DNA of 64,000 bases from Chromatiales bacterium (lineage in GTDB: Bacteria > Pseudomonadota > Gammaproteobacteria > Chromatiales > Chromatiaceae), in NCBI GenBank assembly GCA_028280505.1, contig JANQLO010000085.1:124001-188000 (forward strand), written 5' to 3'. Position numbers and translations under genes: made by a program. Positions 1 through 8,595 of the stretch are shown piece after piece; position 1 is the stretch's first letter, and each line of letters opens with the position of its first letter. The notes under the pieces were generated by a model. That model did not search any database. It was not told the origin of the DNA and saw only the letters and a program-made list of their open reading frames with translations.

Positions 1-1
1 T

Positions 2-517
2 CGGAACTTCGATAGGCTGCCGCAGGCTACGGAGGGAGGACATATGGATTTCGCCCCCGGCAACGAGCAGGAGTCGGCGCTGTATCGATATCTCGCCACG
101 CGTTATGGGCATGTATCCTACGAACGTATTCTCAGTGGCCCGGGTCTGGTGGAGGCCTATCGCTTTCTGTCCGACGGACGGGCGACAACCGAACAGCCGG
201 CGGAAATCGCCGCGTTGGCGAGTCGAGGGGATGAAAACGCTACCGCAGCGCTACAGATCTTCGTGGCCGTGTTTGCGGCCTATGCCGGCAATCTGGCATT
301 GGCATTCAATCCTACCGGCGGGATCTACCTGTGTGGTGGCTTAACGGTACATCTGGCGGACTGGTTCGCACCGGACCTGTTCGCCACCCGATATGCGGAT
401 AAGGGTCGCATGGCAAAAAAAGTGCGTCGCATACCGGTCTATCTCATTGCCCGTCATGACGTCGGTCTGACGGGGGCAATGGACATTGCGCATCAATACG
501 ACAGGGCGGATAAATGA
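2..517 (+). CDS. glk: Glucokinase, C-terminal part (5' end outside window)
   Basis: The reading frame is already open at base 2, so the gene begins upstream of the window and only 171 codons are seen. The fragment opens just before an EGGH-MDFAP stretch, the conserved glucose-binding segment of bacterial GlcK-type glucokinases, followed by a family-like RYGHVSYERILSGPGL segment. The enzyme phosphorylates cytoplasmic glucose with ATP. The ATG at 44 is internal to the conserved motif and is not a credible start. The stop overlaps the glgC start by ATGA, so the two are translationally coupled. Glucose 6-phosphate made here would supply the glycogen genes that follow. Confidence 0.88.
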   Translation, partial: RNFDRLPQATEGGHMDFAPGNEQESALYRYLATRYGHVSYERILSGPGLVEAYRFLSDGRATTEQPAEIAALASRGDENATAALQIFVAVFAAYAGNLALAFNPTGGIYLCGGLTVHLADWFAPDLFATRYADKGRMAKKVRRIPVYLIARHDVGLTGAMDIAHQYDRADK

Positions 518-1821
518 CCACCAGCAGTGACGAACAGCATCATTTGTACAAGTACTATGTCGAACCTCAGGCGGTCAGCGATCTGACCCGGCGCACACTC
601 GTTTTGGTATTGGCGGGCGGCGAAGGCTCGCGCCTGAAAAACCTCACCAAGTGGCGGGCCAAGCCGGCCGTGCCTTTCGGCGGCAAATACCGCATCATCG
701 ATTTCGCGCTGTCCAATTGCATCAACTCGGGACTGCGCCGGATTGGCGTGCTCACCCAATACAAGTCCCATTCACTGATTCGCCATCTGCAACGTGCCTG
801 GGGCTTCATGAGACCGGAGATCGGTGAATTCGTCGAGATCATCCCGGCACAGCAACGCCTGCGTCCGGAATGGTACAAAGGCACGGCGGATGCCATCTAT
901 CAGAACCTGGACATCGTTTATCGCCACGAGCCGGACTACGTATTGATTCTCGGCGGCGACCACATCTACACCATGAACTACGCCAAGATGCTCAGCGCTC
1001 ATGTGCAGTCGAATGCCGATCTGACGATCGGCTGCATCGAGGTACCGTTGGAAGAGGCAAAATCGTTCGGCGTGATGTCGGTCGATGAGGAGTACCGCAT
1101 CACTCGCTTCACCGAAAAACCGGCATCGCCCGAACCGGTACCCGGCAAACCCGATCTGGCACTGGCGTCGATGGGGATCTACATCTTTTCGATGGAGTTT
1201 CTCACCAAGGCGCTGATTCACGACGCCGAGGACGAAACCTCGCAACACGACTTCGGCCGAAACATCATCCCGAACGCGATCAAACACGCGAAGGCAATCG
1301 CCTATCCCTATCTCAACAATCTCGGCGAACCCGCCTATTGGCGTGATGTGGGGTCGATCTATTCGTATTGGAAGGCCAACATCGAGCTGTGCGACATCGA
1401 ACCCGAGCTCAATCTTTACGAACGCGATTGGCCGATCTGGACCTATCAAACACAAAGCCCACCGGCCAAATTCGCGTTCGACGACGAAGGCCGGCGTGGA
1501 CAGGCGATCGACACCCTGGTTGCCGGCGGATGCATCATCTCGGGCGCCAAGGTCAAACGTTCGGTGATCTTTTTCAATACCCAGATCGAGACCGGCACCT
1601 TTATCAAAGAGAGCGTCATACTGCCGAAGGTCAGAATCGGCAAGAACTGCCTGTTGGAACGTTGCGTTATCGATAAGGGCACCGTGATCCCGGATGGTTT
1701 CCAGGCCGGCGTCGATCTCGAAGAAGACCGTAAGCGCTTCCTGGTAACCGAGGAAGGCATCGTACTGATCACCCCCGGACAGATGAACCAGCGCCTGCAC
1801 TACGAACGGGACGACACATGA
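514..1821 (+). CDS. glgC: Glucose-1-phosphate adenylyltransferase (ADP-glucose pyrophosphorylase)
   Basis: This 435-residue protein has the usual GlgC length. It makes ADP-glucose from glucose 1-phosphate and ATP, the committed step of bacterial glycogen synthesis. The N-terminal nucleotidyltransferase loop is visible as GGEGSRL (residues 35-41), followed by KPAVPFGGKYR and DFALSNCINSG. The C-terminal third is a left-handed beta-helix type region (around GGCIISGAKV and SVILPKVRIGKNC) that in the family carries allosteric control. The start overlaps the glk stop and the stop overlaps the next start, both as ATGA, placing the gene firmly inside one operon. Confidence 0.97.
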   Translation: MTTSSDEQHHLYKYYVEPQAVSDLTRRTLVLVLAGGEGSRLKNLTKWRAKPAVPFGGKYRIIDFALSNCINSGLRRIGVLTQYKSHSLIRHLQRAWGFMRPEIGEFVEIIPAQQRLRPEWYKGTADAIYQNLDIVYRHEPDYVLILGGDHIYTMNYAKMLSAHVQSNADLTIGCIEVPLEEAKSFGVMSVDEEYRITRFTEKPASPEPVPGKPDLALASMGIYIFSMEFLTKALIHDAEDETSQHDFGRNIIPNAIKHAKAIAYPYLNNLGEPAYWRDVGSIYSYWKANIELCDIEPELNLYERDWPIWTYQTQSPPAKFAFDDEGRRGQAIDTLVAGGCIISGAKVKRSVIFFNTQIETGTFIKESVILPKVRIGKNCLLERCVIDKGTVIPDGFQAGVDLEEDRKRFLVTEEGIVLITPGQMNQRLHYERDDT

Positions 1822-3542
1822 GTGCCACCGGCTCTTCAAGGATCAACCTGGTGCTGTGCTGGCATATGCACCAGCCGTGGTACCGGGAATCCCAGCAAGG
1901 CGATTACCGTCTGCCCTGGGTCTACCTGCATGTGCTGAAGGACTACGTCGACATGGTGGCACACCTCGAGGCGCATCCCAAAATGCGTTGCGTGGTGAAC
2001 TTCACGCCGGTACTGCTGGAGCAAATCGACGACTATCGCGCCCAGTTCAATGCCCACCTGAGCAACGGCGACCGCTTCGCCGAACCCCTGCTCAATCTGC
2101 TCGCCGGCATCGATCCCATCCCGCGCGACCCGGCCGGACGCGCCGAGATCGTACGAGCCTGCCGGCGTGCCCACGCGCCATTGATGATTGACGTTTATCC
2201 GGCCTTTCGCGATCTGTTCAACATGGTCATGTCGCTCGACGGCAAAGAGGTGGACGAACGCCGCCTGAGCTATCTCAACGATCCGTTCTTTCTCGATCTG
2301 CTATGCCGTTATCATTTGGCCTGGCTGGGGCATTCGCTCAAACAGTCGCCGCGGGTCAAGCTGCTGTTGGAACGCGAGACGGTGTTCGATCAGCATGCGC
2401 GGCGACAACTGCTACAGATCATGTACGAAGCCTTCGACGGTCTGCTCGGGCGCTACCGCAAACTGGCCGACAGCGGCCAGATCGAACTGTCGATGACGCC
2501 CTACGGACACCCCATCGTACCGCTGCTGATCGACCTCGACAGCATGCACGGTGCATTGCCCGAAGCACAGGGGCCGGAGGAAGACGACTACCCGGGCGGA
2601 CTGGAACGTGCACGCTGGCATATGCAGGAGGGCCTGCGGGTGTTCCAGCGCTACCTCGGCCGTCGGCCCAAGGGCGTCTGGCTGTCCGAAGGCGGCGTTT
2701 CGGAGGCCGCACTCGAACTCCTGGACGAATTCGACATGCATTGGAGTGCGTCCGGTGAGGGCGTATGGAACAACAGTCGCTTTTTGTCCGGCCTCGAGGC
2801 CAATGGCGAAGAGGCCCGTCGCAGCCTGTTCTGCGCACACAAGGTCGGGGACCGCGACACCCATATGTTCTTTCGCGACGACGGTCTGTCCGATTTGATC
2901 GGCTTCGAATATCAACAATGGGACGCGAACGACGCCGCGACCGATTTCAGTCAACACGTCGACAACATTGCCGCCTATCTGGGCGACGACTGCAGCGATC
3001 ATGTGGTCAGCGTCATCCTCGACGGCGAAAATGCCTGGGAGTACTACCCCGACAATGCCTTCCACTTTCTTGGCGCACTCTACGAACGCCTCGCGGCAAA
3101 CGAACAAGTGCGGCTGCTGACTTTCGATGAGGCGATTGCGCACTGCCCGCCGCGACCATTGCCATCGCTCTGCCCCGGCAGCTGGGTATACGGATCCTTT
3201 TCGACCTGGATCGGCGAGGAAGACAAGAACCGCGCCTGGGAACTCTTGATCGACGCAAAAAAGGTCTACGACCGTGTGCTGGCAACGACCAAGTTCGACG
3301 GCGAGCGACTGCACGAGCTTGAGCGCCAGCTTGCGATCTGCGAGGGCTCGGACTGGTTCTGGTGGTTCGGCGACTACAACCCGTCTGACAGCGTGAGCGA
3401 CTTCGACCGCCTGTACCGGCAACAATTGCGCAACCTCTATCGGATGATGGATCAGCCCGTTCCCGACAAACTCGAACGTCCGATCTCGGTCGGAGGCGGC
3501 GACGCGGAAAACAGCGGTACCATGCGGCGCGGCCATGTCTGA
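1818..3542 (+). CDS. Glycoside hydrolase family 57 protein (alpha-amylase or glucanotransferase type)
   Basis: This 574-residue protein starts with the GH57 signature HMHQP (WHMHQPWYRE). It contains WLSEGG in the position of the conserved nucleophile-glutamate region, and LDGENAWEYY matching the catalytic-aspartate region. GH57 members hydrolyse or transfer alpha-1,4 and alpha-1,6 glucans, and some act as branching enzymes; the exact activity cannot be read from the sequence. There is no signal peptide, so it is cytoplasmic. It overlaps glgC by 4 bases and malQ by 8 bases. With a separate GH13 glgB in the operon, a maltodextrin-processing role is more likely than branching. Confidence 0.9.
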   Translation: MSATGSSRINLVLCWHMHQPWYRESQQGDYRLPWVYLHVLKDYVDMVAHLEAHPKMRCVVNFTPVLLEQIDDYRAQFNAHLSNGDRFAEPLLNLLAGIDPIPRDPAGRAEIVRACRRAHAPLMIDVYPAFRDLFNMVMSLDGKEVDERRLSYLNDPFFLDLLCRYHLAWLGHSLKQSPRVKLLLERETVFDQHARRQLLQIMYEAFDGLLGRYRKLADSGQIELSMTPYGHPIVPLLIDLDSMHGALPEAQGPEEDDYPGGLERARWHMQEGLRVFQRYLGRRPKGVWLSEGGVSEAALELLDEFDMHWSASGEGVWNNSRFLSGLEANGEEARRSLFCAHKVGDRDTHMFFRDDGLSDLIGFEYQQWDANDAATDFSQHVDNIAAYLGDDCSDHVVSVILDGENAWEYYPDNAFHFLGALYERLAANEQVRLLTFDEAIAHCPPRPLPSLCPGSWVYGSFSTWIGEEDKNRAWELLIDAKKVYDRVLATTKFDGERLHELERQLAICEGSDWFWWFGDYNPSDSVSDFDRLYRQQLRNLYRMMDQPVPDKLERPISVGGGDAENSGTMRRGHV

Positions 3543-4893
3543 AACATTTCCGCCCCATCGTGCGGGCATCCTGTTACACGTCACCTCCCTGCCCTCGGGG
3601 CGTCTTGACGACGACGCGCTGCGCTGGCTGGACTTCATGGCAGAGGCCGGGCTCGGGGTTTGGCAAATGCTGCCGTTGGTCATACCCGATACCAACGGCT
3701 CGCCGTACCAAAGCGCATCGGCCTTCGCCAGCGACCCACGCCTGTTGCCACGCGAACCGATACCGGTCGATGCCGATGTCTTCGAGGCCTATTGCCGGCG
3801 CGAGGCACACTGGCTGAACGACTTCGCATTGTTTCAGGTGCTGAAGCGGCGTTTCGACGGTAAGGCCTGGTTCGAATGGTCGGCCTCTTTGCGCGACCGT
3901 GACCCGGAAGCACTGCAAAAGCTCGCGCTCGAAGAGCGGAAAGCCCTGGATGAGATCAAGCGTCAGCAGTTTCGGCTCGATCAGGCCTGGGGACGCATCC
4001 GCTCGCACGCGACCGGCCTCGGTATCGAGTTGTTCGGCGACATACCGATCTTCGTCGCCCATGACAGCGCGGACACTTGGGCAAACCCGGACAATTTCCT
4101 GCTCGATGAACGAGGCCAGCCGACCTTCGTCACCGGCGTACCGCCGGATTATTTCTCCGAGACGGGACAACGCTGGGGCAATCCGCATTACCGCTGGGAG
4201 CACATGCAGTCAAACGGCTTTCAATGGTGGCTGACGCGTATGCAACGCCAGTTCGACCTTTTCGATTTGGTGCGTATCGACCACTTTCGTGGCTTGGTCG
4301 CGGTCTGGATGATCGATGCCGCGTGCGAAACGGCGATCGACGGCTATTGGCAGGAAACGCCCGGCGACGCGCTACTGGCAACGCTCGAGGCGCATTTCCC
4401 AACGCTGCCGATCATTGCCGAAGACCTGGGCGTGATCACCGAAGAGGTTCGCGCGCTTCGTCGGAAATACGGCCTGCCCGGCATGTCGGTGTTGCAATTC
4501 GCGTTCGACCATTTCGCCGACAATCCACACAAACCCGCCAACGTTAAGCACGACGATATCGTGTATACCGGCACCCATGACAACAACACTTGTGTCGGTT
4601 GGTTCAACGAGCTCCAGGCCCACGAGAAAGATTTCGTGTTCGACATCCTGGCCAGCCCGCCGCGCGAGGACATCGCACGGCTGATGATCGAAACGGCGAT
4701 GCACACCTCGGCCCTTATGGCGATCGCGCCACTGCAGGATTATCTCGGCCTGGGTCCTCAGGCGCGCATGAATACCCCGGGCGTGGCCGAGGGTAACTGG
4801 CGCTGGCGTTTCCACTGGGACATGCTGACACCGGAACGAGCACAAGAGATCAGGCGGCTTGTCGAGGCGAGTGGGAGGATGCATGAGAGCTAA
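3535..4893 (+). CDS. malQ: 4-alpha-glucanotransferase (amylomaltase, GH77)
   Basis: This 452-residue enzyme resembles the short bacterial/plant DPE1-type amylomaltases. GH77 catalytic segments are present: RIDHFRG (nucleophile Asp), IIAEDLG (acid/base Glu) and GTHDNNT (stabilising Asp). It transfers maltodextrin segments between glucans and works with glycogen phosphorylase in recycling short oligosaccharides. The start lies inside the end of the GH57 gene, and the glgB start lies inside its own end. The N-terminal [14 protein letters not shown] is typical of the family. It is cytoplasmic. Confidence 0.95.
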   Translation: MSETFPPHRAGILLHVTSLPSGRLDDDALRWLDFMAEAGLGVWQMLPLVIPDTNGSPYQSASAFASDPRLLPREPIPVDADVFEAYCRREAHWLNDFALFQVLKRRFDGKAWFEWSASLRDRDPEALQKLALEERKALDEIKRQQFRLDQAWGRIRSHATGLGIELFGDIPIFVAHDSADTWANPDNFLLDERGQPTFVTGVPPDYFSETGQRWGNPHYRWEHMQSNGFQWWLTRMQRQFDLFDLVRIDHFRGLVAVWMIDAACETAIDGYWQETPGDALLATLEAHFPTLPIIAEDLGVITEEVRALRRKYGLPGMSVLQFAFDHFADNPHKPANVKHDDIVYTGTHDNNTCVGWFNELQAHEKDFVFDILASPPREDIARLMIETAMHTSALMAIAPLQDYLGLGPQARMNTPGVAEGNWRWRFHWDMLTPERAQEIRRLVEASGRMHES

Positions 4894-7066
4894 ACTGCCC
4901 TACCCGCTGGCGATGCTGCAAAGCGGCGAGTCGCACGACCCCTTCAATGTACTCGGACAGCACAGGGTTGGCGACGACACGCTGGTGCGCGCCTTCATGC
5001 CGACCGCGGAGCACGTCGAAATCGACGGCACAGCCCCGATGCAACGCATTCCCAATACCGATATCTTCGAGTGTCATCTGAGCCCGGAACAGGCGGCGGC
5101 ACTACCTCGGCATTATCGGCTGACATGGTCCGAGAAGGGCGACAATCAGACGCACAGTGCAATATCCCCGTACAGCTTTGCACCACTGATCTCCGATCTC
5201 GATCTTCACCTGTTCAGCGAAGGCCGGCATCATCACATCTATCGATTGCTCGGCGCACATCTGATCGAAATCGACGGCATCAGCGGCTGTCGCTTCGCCG
5301 TTTGGGCACCGGCTGTCAAGCGCGCCAGCGTCGTGGGCGATTTCAACGGCTGGAACGGCCTGCGTCACCCGATGCGTAATCGCGGCGCATCCGGTGTATG
5401 GGAATTGTTCATACCGGGGCTGGCCGCCGGCGATTTGTACAAGTTCGAATTCATCAACCATGCCGGACACCGCCTGCTCAAGGCCGACCCCTATGGCCAG
5501 GCGATGACCTTGCGTCCCGACACCGCATCACAGATCGCCGAACCGAGTCATTACACCTGGCAGGACGAGGCCTGGATGAGTCGGCGCGCAAGCTGGCAAT
5601 GGATGCATGCGCCGATGAGCGTATACGAGGTCCACCCCGGCTCATGGCGACGCCGCGAGGACGGCGACTTTCTCGATTTCCGTGAACTGGCCGATCAACT
5701 GATCCCCTATGTCAGCGATCTTGGCTACACCCATATCGAACTTCTCCCGGTGATGGAGCACCCACTGGACGAGTCCTGGGGTTACCAGGTGTCCGGCTAC
5801 TACGCGCCCAGCGCGCGCTTCGGCTCGCCCGACGACCTGCGTTATCTCATCGATCGTTGCCACCGCGCCGACATCGGCGTGATCCTGGACTGGGTGCCGG
5901 GACATTTCCCGAAAGACGACTTCGCCCTGGCTCGCTTCACTGGCGACGCCGTTTATGAACATGCCGATCCACGCCGTGGCGAACACCGCGACTGGGGCAC
6001 CCTGATCTTCGATTACGGCCGCCGCGAGGTCGCCAACTTCCTGCTCGCCAATGCCGTCTACTGGCTCGAGGAGTTCCACGCCGACGGTCTAAGGGTCGAC
6101 GCCGTCGCGTCCATGCTCTATCTCGATTATTCGCGCAACGACGGCGAATGGCTGCCCAACCAATACGGCGGCCGGGAGAATCTGGATGCCATCGAATTTC
6201 TGCGCCACGTCAACGGCGTACTGCATGCACGCTTTCCCGGCGCCCTGACCATTGCCGAGGAATCGACCGCTTGGCCGATGGTGTCCCGCCCGAACTGGAT
6301 GGGCGGCCTCGGTTTCAGCATGAAATGGAACATGGGTTGGATGAACGACACCTTGTCGTACATCGAACTCGACCCTGTACACCGCAGCTATCACCACGAC
6401 AAGCTGACCTTCAGTCAGATGTACACCTATACCGAGAACTTCGTGCTGCCGCTGTCGCACGACGAGGTGGTACATATGAAGCGCAGCCTGCTCGACAAGA
6501 TGCCGAATGACGCCTGGCAGAAATTCGCCAATCTGCGTCTGCTATATGCCTGGCAATACGCCCACCCCGGCAAGAAACTGCTGTTCATGGGCGGCGAACT
6601 GGCACAATGGCACGAATGGCGTGCCAACGAGGCGCTCGATTGGGCGCTGCTGGAACACGACAGCCATCATGGCATTCTGGCCTTGATACGCGATCTCAAC
6701 CGGCTGTACCGTACCCTGCCCGCATTGCACCGACATGATTTCGAACAACAGGGTTTCGAATGGATCGACTGCCACGATGCCGACCACTCGGTGCTCAGCC
6801 TGATCCGTCACGGCGACGGCCAGGCACTGGTCTGCGTGTTCAACTTCACTCCGGTACCGCGCGAGGTCTACCGCGTCGGTCTGACCTGCGCAGGCAGCTA
6901 CCGTGAGATAATGAACACCGATGCGGCACACTACGGTGGTGGCAATGTCGGCAATGCAGGGCGGGTCGTGACCTCGGACAGGCCCTGGCACGGTCATCCT
7001 TGCTCGGTAGATTTACGCCTACCCCCATTGGGCGCGGTATTTTTGCTCCGCGAAGAAATCGAATAA
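4883..7066 (+). CDS. glgB: 1,4-alpha-glucan branching enzyme (GH13)
   Basis: I chose the ATG at 4883 because GGGAGG lies just upstream at 4872-4877; the ATG at 4859 would add eight residues inside malQ without a better ribosome site. The product is 727 residues. It has an N-terminal CBM48 region ([20 protein letters not shown]), then a GH13 barrel with [11 protein letters not shown] (nucleophile Asp), IAEEST (acid/base Glu) and [10 protein letters not shown] (transition-state Asp). It introduces alpha-1,6 branches into glycogen. The start overlaps the end of malQ by 11 bases. It is cytoplasmic. Confidence 0.97.
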   Translation: MRAKLPYPLAMLQSGESHDPFNVLGQHRVGDDTLVRAFMPTAEHVEIDGTAPMQRIPNTDIFECHLSPEQAAALPRHYRLTWSEKGDNQTHSAISPYSFAPLISDLDLHLFSEGRHHHIYRLLGAHLIEIDGISGCRFAVWAPAVKRASVVGDFNGWNGLRHPMRNRGASGVWELFIPGLAAGDLYKFEFINHAGHRLLKADPYGQAMTLRPDTASQIAEPSHYTWQDEAWMSRRASWQWMHAPMSVYEVHPGSWRRREDGDFLDFRELADQLIPYVSDLGYTHIELLPVMEHPLDESWGYQVSGYYAPSARFGSPDDLRYLIDRCHRADIGVILDWVPGHFPKDDFALARFTGDAVYEHADPRRGEHRDWGTLIFDYGRREVANFLLANAVYWLEEFHADGLRVDAVASMLYLDYSRNDGEWLPNQYGGRENLDAIEFLRHVNGVLHARFPGALTIAEESTAWPMVSRPNWMGGLGFSMKWNMGWMNDTLSYIELDPVHRSYHHDKLTFSQMYTYTENFVLPLSHDEVVHMKRSLLDKMPNDAWQKFANLRLLYAWQYAHPGKKLLFMGGELAQWHEWRANEALDWALLEHDSHHGILALIRDLNRLYRTLPALHRHDFEQQGFEWIDCHDADHSVLSLIRHGDGQALVCVFNFTPVPREVYRVGLTCAGSYREIMNTDAAHYGGGNVGNAGRVVTSDRPWHGHPCSVDLRLPPLGAVFLLREEIE

Positions 7067-7121
7067 ACCTGACTGACGCAACCCGGTTGCAAACGAATGG
7101 CAAACCCGAATAACGACAATC

Positions 7122-8576
7122 ATGAAATTGCTTTTTGCCGCCAGTGAGGCCTTTCCCCTCATCAAGACCGGAGGGCTGGGCGATGTGGCCCACAGCCTGC
7201 CGAATGCGCTGAGCGAACTCGGTGTGGACGCGCGCATCGTCCTGCCGGCCTACCGGACCGTGCTCGGACGACTGGGTACGCTGCGTGTTCTCGGTTGGTT
7301 GACGCTCGCCAGCGGGCACGAGGTGCGCATCCTCGAAGCCAGCCACCCGGAGTTTGCCGCGCCCTTATGGTTGGTCGACGCACCCGCGCTGTTCGATCGC
7401 TCCGGGGCTCCCTACACCGATGCGGACGACAACGACTGGTCCGACAATCCGGCCCGCTTCGCGACCTTTTGCGAGGCCGCAGCGCTGCTCGCGACAGATG
7501 CCCTCTCGCTCGGTTGGCGCGCGGAGGTGGTGCACGCCAACGACTGGCAAACCGGGTTGCTGCCGGCCTTCTTGTCGCAGGAAACACAGCCACCGCGTTG
7601 CCTCTTCACGATTCATAACCTGGCCTACGACTGCCAATTCGACTTCGGCACCTTTCAAGCGCTGTCACTCCCGGCGCACTGGTGGTCGGTAGAGTATGGC
7701 GAATTCTATGATCGGTTCTCGATGCTCAAGGCCGGTCTCACCTTCAGCGACCTGATCACGACAGTCAGCCCGCGATACGCCGACGAGATCCGCACGCCGG
7801 ACTTCGGCTATGGCTATGCGGCAATTCTTGAAGCCAATGCGAACAAATTGGTGGGCATACTCAACGGTATCGACGACGACCTGTGGAATCCGCACACAGA
7901 CCCTTACTTGAAAGCGCATTACCAGGTCAACGGCAAGATCCGCAGCGCCAAACACGCCAATCGCCAAGCCCTGCTCGAGGGCCTGGCTGCATCCCCCGCG
8001 GCACTGGCACACGACGGACCGCTCATCGGCTCGGTGGGTCGTCTGGTCTACCAAAAAGGCATCGACCTACTGCTCGCGGTGATCCCGTCGCTGCTGGCCG
8101 ACAGCGACGCCCAATTCGTGCTTATCGGCGCCGGCGAGGCGAAATTGGAGCAACAGCTCAGCGAACTGGCCGAGACCTACCCCGACCGCGTATTGAGCTA
8201 CATTGGCTATTCAGAGCCGCTGGCGCATCTGCTCGAGGCCGGCAGCGATATCTTCGTCATGCCGTCGCGCTATGAGCCCAGCGGGCTCAACCAGATGTAC
8301 AGTCTGCGCTACGGTACACCACCGGTGGTCCGTGCAACCGGCGGCCTGGCGGACACGATAGAAGATGCGACGCCACGTGGCATCGCACGCGAGGAAGCCA
8401 ACGGCTTCGTATTCGAAGAGGCCACTTCCGCGGCGCTGCAAAAGGCACTGATGCGGGCAATCGAATTGCACCGCAAACCGAAACAATGGATGAAATTGAT
8501 AAAGATAGGCATGCGCGAGGATCATTCCTGGCGACAGAGCGCCCGGATCTATCTGCAACACTATAGAAACGAATGA
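7122..8576 (+). CDS. glgA: Glycogen synthase (ADP-glucose type, GT5)
   Basis: This 484-residue GT5 enzyme extends glycogen chains from ADP-glucose made by GlgC. The N-terminal KTGGLGDV loop binds the sugar nucleotide. The C-terminal half has IGSVGRLVYQKGIDLL and MPSRYEPSGLNQMYSLRYG, the conserved donor-binding region with the E-x7-E-like pattern. It follows glgB after a 55-base gap, the longest in the operon, with no strong ribosome-binding site visible. The length is normal. It is cytoplasmic. Confidence 0.97.
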   Translation: MKLLFAASEAFPLIKTGGLGDVAHSLPNALSELGVDARIVLPAYRTVLGRLGTLRVLGWLTLASGHEVRILEASHPEFAAPLWLVDAPALFDRSGAPYTDADDNDWSDNPARFATFCEAAALLATDALSLGWRAEVVHANDWQTGLLPAFLSQETQPPRCLFTIHNLAYDCQFDFGTFQALSLPAHWWSVEYGEFYDRFSMLKAGLTFSDLITTVSPRYADEIRTPDFGYGYAAILEANANKLVGILNGIDDDLWNPHTDPYLKAHYQVNGKIRSAKHANRQALLEGLAASPAALAHDGPLIGSVGRLVYQKGIDLLLAVIPSLLADSDAQFVLIGAGEAKLEQQLSELAETYPDRVLSYIGYSEPLAHLLEAGSDIFVMPSRYEPSGLNQMYSLRYGTPPVVRATGGLADTIEDATPRGIAREEANGFVFEEATSAALQKALMRAIELHRKPKQWMKLIKIGMREDHSWRQSARIYLQHYRNE

Positions 8577-8595
8577 ACCGAGGGAGGTAATCCTC

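Noticed and set aside
772-1839. Long - strand frame of 355 codons opposite glgC
   Set aside because: It is the mirror of glgC codon bias; no family-like segments, and glgC is unmistakable.
2412-3695. 427-codon - strand frame opposite the GH57 gene
   Set aside because: Composition is that of antisense translation of a GC-rich gene and it conflicts with three confirmed + strand genes.
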